15,692 bases of DNA from Acidaminococcaceae bacterium (GTDB lineage: Bacteria > Bacillota > Negativicutes > Acidaminococcales > Acidaminococcaceae): contig JAFSOW010000064.1 in the NCBI GenBank assembly GCA_017443165.1, positions 1 to 15,692 on the forward strand, read 5' to 3'. How positions within the stretch are numbered: the stretch's first letter is position 1; each line of letters begins with the position of its first letter. The notes under the pieces were generated by a model. That model was not told the DNA's origin and ran no database searches. It saw only the letters and a list, made by a program, of their open reading frames with translations. The translations under genes and the position numbers were made by a program. Below are positions 13,416-15,692 of this stretch, one piece after another.

Positions 13416-14065
13416 GCCCGGGCCTCTTCTTCCACAAGCCCGACCCCGGCGCTGCATCCTAACCGTTCCGCCCCGGCTTTCAGCATGGCTTTGGCCGTCG
13501 CGTAATCCCGGATTCCTCCCGCAGCTTTTACCCGCAGGCCCAGCTGTTTTGCTTCCGCAGATAACAGAGCCACGTCCTCTACTGTAGCGCCGCCTTTGCT
13601 AAAGCCCGTGCTGGTCTTCACAAACGCCGCCCCGGCCTGAGCAATCATCCGGCAGGCGCGGATTTTTTCTTCTTCATTTAACAGGCACGCTTCAATAATA
13701 ACTTTGACAGGCGCTTCGCCTGCCGCAGTTACGACCTGACGGATGTCTTCCACAACATAGGCATTGTCCCGGCCTTTCAGCGCGCCCACGTTGATGACCA
13801 TGTCAATCTCATCAGCGCCGTTCCGGACTGCCCGGCGGGTTGCCTCCGCTTTCACCTCCGGCTCATCGCAGCCTAAAGGGAAACCTACAACGGAAACGAC
13901 CTTTAATTCCGTTCCCGCCAGCAGATGTTTCGCCAGCGGAACAAAACAGGGATTGACGCAGACGCCCAGAAAATTATGAGTACGGGCTTCCTGACATAAT
14001 CTGATAATATCTGCCGTCGTTGCTTCCGGTTTCAGCAGGGTATGTTCTATATATTGTTCAATCAT
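13412..14065 (-). CDS. deoC: Deoxyribose-phosphate aldolase
   Basis: Class I aldolase converting 2-deoxyribose 5-phosphate to glyceraldehyde 3-phosphate and acetaldehyde, in deoxynucleoside catabolism. The 217 residues show the active site: D88 in GADEIDMVINVG, the Schiff-base lysine K150 in AFVKTSTGFSKGGAT, and the proton-relay lysine K180 in RVKAAGGIRD. A C-terminal phosphate-site stretch, LGCSAG, is also present. The frame extends 25 codons upstream, but that would begin inside the predicted -35 element, so ATG at 14065 is preferred. Its AGGAGG (complement 14079-14084) lies 13 nt away, unusually far. It leads the deoC-walJ-htrA operon and overlaps walJ by 4 bp. No other nucleoside-catabolism genes (deoB, pdp) are nearby. 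Confidence 0.95.
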   Translation of the reverse strand: MIEQYIEHTLLKPEATTADIIRLCQEARTHNFLGVCVNPCFVPLAKHLLAGTELKVVSVVGFPLGCDEPEVKAEATRRAVRNGADEIDMVINVGALKGRDNAYVVEDIRQVVTAAGEAPVKVIIEACLLNEEEKIRACRMIAQAGAAFVKTSTGFSKGGATVEDVALLSAEAKQLGLRVKAAGGIRDYATAKAMLKAGAERLGCSAGVGLVEEEARA

Positions 14066-14111
14066 AGGTATACCGGTTCCTCCTGAAAAAATCGCTTGTT
14101 CTTTAAAAATA

Positions 14112-14140
14112 ATTTTATCGTATCTTTTTCCCTTTGACAA
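14112..14140 (-). promoter_or_regulatory. Sigma-A-type promoter of deoC-walJ-htrA
   Basis: On the minus strand, -35 TTGTCA (complement 14135-14140) and -10 TAAAAT (complement 14112-14117), each 5 of 6 consensus, are spaced by exactly 17 bp. The start site would be near 14105, giving a 40-nt leader. Confidence 0.65.
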
Positions 14141-14141
14141 G

Positions 14142-14150
14142 TGCTATAAT
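14142..14150 (+). promoter_or_regulatory. Extended -10 promoter of tex
   Basis: TGCTATAAT is a full extended -10 element immediately next to, and facing away from, the deoC -35. No good -35 is visible for tex. Start would be near 14156-14158, giving a leader of about 110 nt. Confidence 0.55.
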
Positions 14151-14155
14151 AGACA

Positions 14156-14232
14156 GGAAGCGTCTGCTTCCAACAGTTTTTTCCGGAACACGGACGGTAT
14201 ACCTGTCTGCTCCGGAAGGCACAGTCTGTGCC
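14156..14232 (+). other. Structured tex 5' leader with two hairpins
   Basis: GGAAGC (14156-14161) pairs with GCTTCC (14166-14171) around loop GTCT, and a run of six T lies at 14177-14182. A second hairpin, GGCACA (14218-14223) with TGTGCC (14227-14232), has a 3-nt loop. The first hairpin would sit at the very 5' end of the message and may protect or attenuate it. No known riboswitch class is recognised. Confidence 0.4.
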
Positions 14233-14265
14233 GCCTTAATTGTTATCAGAAAGGCCTTACGTTAC

Positions 14266-15692
14266 ATGGAAAAAATCGTATTATTATTAGCCAAAGAATT
14301 GAATATCCGGCCGGCCCAGGCGGAGGCCGCGCTGCAATTGCTGGACGACGGCAACACTGTTCCTTTTATCGCCCGGTACCGGAAAGAAGCTACCGGTTCA
14401 CTGGATGAAGAACAGATCCGCAACCTGGAGGCCCGGGCTCAGTATATTCGTAATCTGGACACGCGCCGGGAAGAGATTTTAAACTCCATCCGGGAGCAGG
14501 AAAAGCTGACGCCGGAACTGGAACAGCAGATTATGGCAGCGGAAAAGATGCAGGTTCTGGAAGATTTGTATCTCCCCTACCGGCCCAAGAAACGCACCCG
14601 CGCCCAGATTGCCCGCGAAAAAGGACTGGAACCCCTTGCCAGTTATATTGTGCTGCAGGCCGATACGCCGAAAAGCCTGTCTGAGCTGGCAACTCCTTTT
14701 ATCAATGCGGAAAAAGGCGTGGAAACGGAAAGCGACGCCTGGAAAGGCGCCCAGGATATCGTAGCGGAAACTATTTCCGACAGGGCCGATGTACGCGCTC
14801 TAATCCGCCGCATTTTATGGCAGAACGCACAGATTTCCTCTGTCCTTGCAACCGATGAGGTCACCGGCAAGGATTTCCTTATGTACAAAGAGTACAGCGA
14901 ACCCGTGAAACAACTGCCGCCCCACCGCACGCTGGCACTAAACCGCGGCGAAAAGCTGAAATACCTGAAGCTGGCGCTGAATTATCCGGAAGAAAACATG
15001 CTGGCAGAACTGCACCGCTTTCTGAAGATCAAAGAGGGCACCGCCTTTTCCGCCATGTATGCGGAAGCCTGTGCCGATGCGTATAAACGCCTGATCTTCC
15101 CTTCCATTGAGCGCGAAATCCGTAATGAGCTGACTGAAAAAGCGGAAAAGCAGGCCATCAACGTATTCTCTGTCAACCTGCGGCAGCTGCTGTTGCAGCA
15201 GCCTATCGCAGGCCATACCGTCATCGGTCTGGATCCCGGGTACCGTACCGGCTGCAAGACCGCGGTCATCGATCCCCAGGGCAAAGTGCTGGCCACCGAC
15301 ACCCTGTACATCATCGGAAGCCAGCGCCAGCAGGATGAAGCGGAAGCTCATTTTGTCAAACTGGTGAGAGAGTTTGGCGTTACCCTGGTCACCATCGGCA
15401 ACGGAACCGCTTCGTTCGAGACGGAAGAGTTCACCGCCAAAATGATTGAAAAGCATAAACTGAATTTGTCGTATTTAATCGTCAGCGAAGCGGGCGCCTC
15501 CGTGTACTCTGCCTCCCCGCTGGCCAAAGAAGAACTTCCGGATTTGAACGTTTCTCTCCGGGGCGCCGTTTCCATCGCCCGGCGCATCCAGGATCCTCTG
15601 GCCGAGCTGGTCAAAATCGAGCCGAAAGCCATCGGCGTAGGCCAGTACCAGCACGATGTGAACCAGAAGGAACTGGGCAACGCGTTAGGCGA
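14266..15692 (+). CDS. tex: Tex family RNA-binding transcription accessory protein (partial, 3' end beyond window)
   Basis: Tex (YhgF-type) is a multidomain nucleic-acid-binding protein of about 700-780 residues involved in transcription and gene expression. The 475 visible residues start MEKIVLLLAKELNI and contain the N-terminal Tex helical landmark TVPFIARYRKEATGSLDEEQIRNLE (about 31-55) and EDLYLPYRPKKRTRAQIAREKGLEPLA (about 99-125). The RNase H-like YqgF domain then begins near 321 with VIGLDPGYRTGCKTAVID. SEAGASVYSASPLAKEE and the IKIEPKAIGVGQYQHD-like segment near the edge are diagnostic of Tex. The HhH and C-terminal S1 domains would lie outside the window. ATG at 14266 is preceded by GAAAGG with long spacing (about 11 nt). 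It is divergent from deoC and shares a compact promoter region. Confidence 0.95.
   Translation, partial: MEKIVLLLAKELNIRPAQAEAALQLLDDGNTVPFIARYRKEATGSLDEEQIRNLEARAQYIRNLDTRREEILNSIREQEKLTPELEQQIMAAEKMQVLEDLYLPYRPKKRTRAQIAREKGLEPLASYIVLQADTPKSLSELATPFINAEKGVETESDAWKGAQDIVAETISDRADVRALIRRILWQNAQISSVLATDEVTGKDFLMYKEYSEPVKQLPPHRTLALNRGEKLKYLKLALNYPEENMLAELHRFLKIKEGTAFSAMYAEACADAYKRLIFPSIEREIRNELTEKAEKQAINVFSVNLRQLLLQQPIAGHTVIGLDPGYRTGCKTAVIDPQGKVLATDTLYIIGSQRQQDEAEAHFVKLVREFGVTLVTIGNGTASFETEEFTAKMIEKHKLNLSYLIVSEAGASVYSASPLAKEELPDLNVSLRGAVSIARRIQDPLAELVKIEPKAIGVGQYQHDVNQKELGNALG

Noticed and set aside
14066..14140. 25-residue N-terminal extension of DeoC
   Set aside because: It would start within the predicted -35 box of its own promoter, and DeoC homologues begin at the internal methionine.
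1..15692. CRISPR arrays, tRNA/rRNA genes, insertion sequences, phage genes
   Set aside because: No regularly spaced direct repeats, cloverleaf-like stretches, transposase motifs or flanking inverted repeats were seen on reading both strands; no search tool was run.

Overview
The window looks like a chromosomal stretch from an anaerobic, amino-acid- and peptide-using member of the Bacillota. The basis is roughly 50% or slightly higher G+C, strong Shine-Dalgarno sites, sigma-A-type promoters, and a walJ-htrA-rlmH gene order like that of Bacillus. Exported proteins carry lipoboxes or a Sec signal peptide, and there is an E. coli-like iadA/yjiHG set. A diderm Negativicutes (for example an Acidaminococcaceae relative) would fit, but nothing here proves the taxon.

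Layout. (1) 1-1541: a minus-strand polar amino-acid ABC importer, with a substrate-binding lipoprotein, an intergenic hairpin, then a permease cut by the window edge. (2) 1542-3548: a minus-strand Uup-like ABC-F ATPase. (3) 3641-7470: a divergent unit. iadA (isoaspartyl dipeptidase) runs left from a 364-bp control region; yjiH, yjiG (a split GATE-type membrane protein pair) and an M20 carboxypeptidase run right. A terminator at about 7493 ends the rightward unit. (4) 7558-10695: a minus-strand group of a secreted nucleoside-hydrolase-like protein, an FNT-family channel and an M20D amidohydrolase. (5) 10853-14065: minus-strand rlmH, and upstream of it a tight deoC-walJ-htrA operon with overlapping genes. 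(6) 14266 to the end: tex on the plus strand, cut by the window edge and divergent from deoC with abutting promoters.

How the genes fit together. Much of the window concerns peptide and amino-acid scavenging. It holds an amino-acid importer, three zinc hydrolases acting on isopeptides, terminal Glu/Asp-type residues or N-acyl amino acids, and an uncharacterised bipartite membrane protein pair whose operon position suggests substrate uptake for the peptidases. The remaining genes are housekeeping: ABC-F, RlmH, WalJ, HtrA, DeoC and Tex.

No rRNA, tRNA, insertion sequence, prophage or CRISPR array was seen. The best candidate for an under-described system is the iadA / yjiHG / M20 divergon. The secreted nucleoside-hydrolase-like protein linked to an FNT channel comes second.
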